Positions 6,316 through 6,779 of a stretch of DNA of 6,779 nt are shown here, piece by piece. This DNA is from Prevotellaceae bacterium (lineage in GTDB: Bacteria; Bacteroidota; Bacteroidia; Bacteroidales; Paludibacteraceae), in the NCBI GenBank assembly GCA_031290375.1, contig JAITNR010000225.1:1-6779 (forward strand). Reading direction: 5' to 3'. The notes beneath the pieces were generated by a model. It worked only from the letters and a program-made list of their open reading frames with translations, did not search any database and was not told the origin of the DNA. Every line of letters begins with the position of its first letter. The first letter of the stretch is position 1. The translations under genes and the position numbers were made by a program.

Positions 6316-6779
6316 ATGAAAAAGTTAAATCCATTTATTACAAGTGGTTATGTCTCAAAAAGATATTTCTGCAACAGAAAAAAAGAACTTGCGGCGTTGC
6401 TCAATAATATGCAAAATGGGGTAAATACAACGCTTGTTTCGCCGCGCCGAATGGGAAAAACAGGGTTAATACACCGTGCTTTTGAAGAGTGTAAAGACTT
6501 TGGTTGCGTGTATGTTGATATTATGCCGACACGTTCTATTGAAGATTTTAACAGGGTTTTGAGCGCGGCTATTTTCAATAAGTTTTCGGAAAAAACCTCT
6601 ATCGGCAAGAAATTTTTTGCATTTTTGCGTGGTTTTCGCCCGCTTATCAGTTACGACAGTATTACGGGGCAGCCGCAAATCGAAATTTCGTATCAAATGG
6701 AATCGCAAAAACCGCAAACGCTCAAATCAATTTTGCAGTTTCTCAATGCGCAGGACAGGCGAATTATCGTTGCCATCGA
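6316..6779 (+). CDS. AAA/STAND-like P-loop ATPase (3' partial)
   Basis: ATG 6316 opens a frame that stays open to the window end (154 codons plus two bases). It matches the Bacteroidota group of archaeal-ATPase-like (AAA/STAND) proteins that begin NPFITSGYVSKRYFCNRKKE (residues 5-24), followed by a P-loop of the form TLVSPRRMGKTGL (39-51), in which Ser replaces the usual first Gly. VYVDIM at 65-70 is a typical strand after the P-loop. The last residues IIVAI (150-154) are the start of Walker B, and the next codon begins GA, consistent with Asp or Glu. A full protein would be about 370-400 residues with a C-terminal winged-helix-like region. The function of these proteins is not established; some may act in stress or defence signalling. 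It has its own promoter and lies 68 bases after the ABC gene. Confidence 0.85.
   Translation, partial: MKKLNPFITSGYVSKRYFCNRKKELAALLNNMQNGVNTTLVSPRRMGKTGLIHRAFEECKDFGCVYVDIMPTRSIEDFNRVLSAAIFNKFSEKTSIGKKFFAFLRGFRPLISYDSITGQPQIEISYQMESQKPQTLKSILQFLNAQDRRIIVAI

Noticed and set aside
1..6779. CRISPR array, tRNA, rRNA, transposase or integrase genes
   Set aside because: I saw no regularly spaced repeats, no cloverleaf-like sequence and no transposase or recombinase motifs in any frame read.

Overview
The window looks like a chromosomal piece from a Bacteroidota member, probably Bacteroidales. The signs are promoters of the Bacteroidota type (TTTG, a spacer, then TAnnTTTG), no clear Shine-Dalgarno sequences, A-rich leaders, and family-level resemblance of every recognisable protein to Bacteroidota versions. 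These calls rest on remembered family sequence; no search was run.

Layout. Positions 1-117 are the last 38 codons of a plus-strand gene I do not recognise. Positions 118-631 hold no convincing gene: an RNA-foldable stretch (119-203), a very AT-rich block (about 301-545, roughly 23% GC) with one doubtful minus-strand ORF, and a strong 13-bp hairpin (555-585). At 632-961 is a four-helix-bundle (S23/IVP-like, 'suffix domain') gene that is frameshifted and cut short. It runs tail to tail into the one large intact gene, an AsmA-family inner-membrane protein of 1037 residues on the minus strand (926-4039). The 302-base gap 4040-4341 separates this from a divergent plus-strand series: a consensus promoter with a palindrome on the predicted start of transcription, a KilA-N-domain gene broken by a +1 frameshift and a nonsense codon (4342-5248), and an ABC-transporter ATPase (5333-6247). 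The ATPase has an uncertain start and a dispersed hairpin repeat inserted in frame near its C-terminus. A new promoter then starts an AAA/STAND-like ATPase at 6316, cut off by the window edge.

How the parts relate. I see no working multi-gene system. AsmA is probably a housekeeping envelope protein. Around it are accessory genes in decay: the four-helix gene and the KilA-N gene are both damaged, and the ABC ATPase has lost the partner ATPase and permeases normally encoded directly downstream. The intact 3.1-kb AsmA frame argues against poor sequence quality as the general cause. The best leads are the palindromic operator candidate at the KilA-N promoter, the in-frame repeat insertion in the ABC gene, and the unexplained structured DNA at 119-203 and 555-585. 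I found no convincing new biological system.
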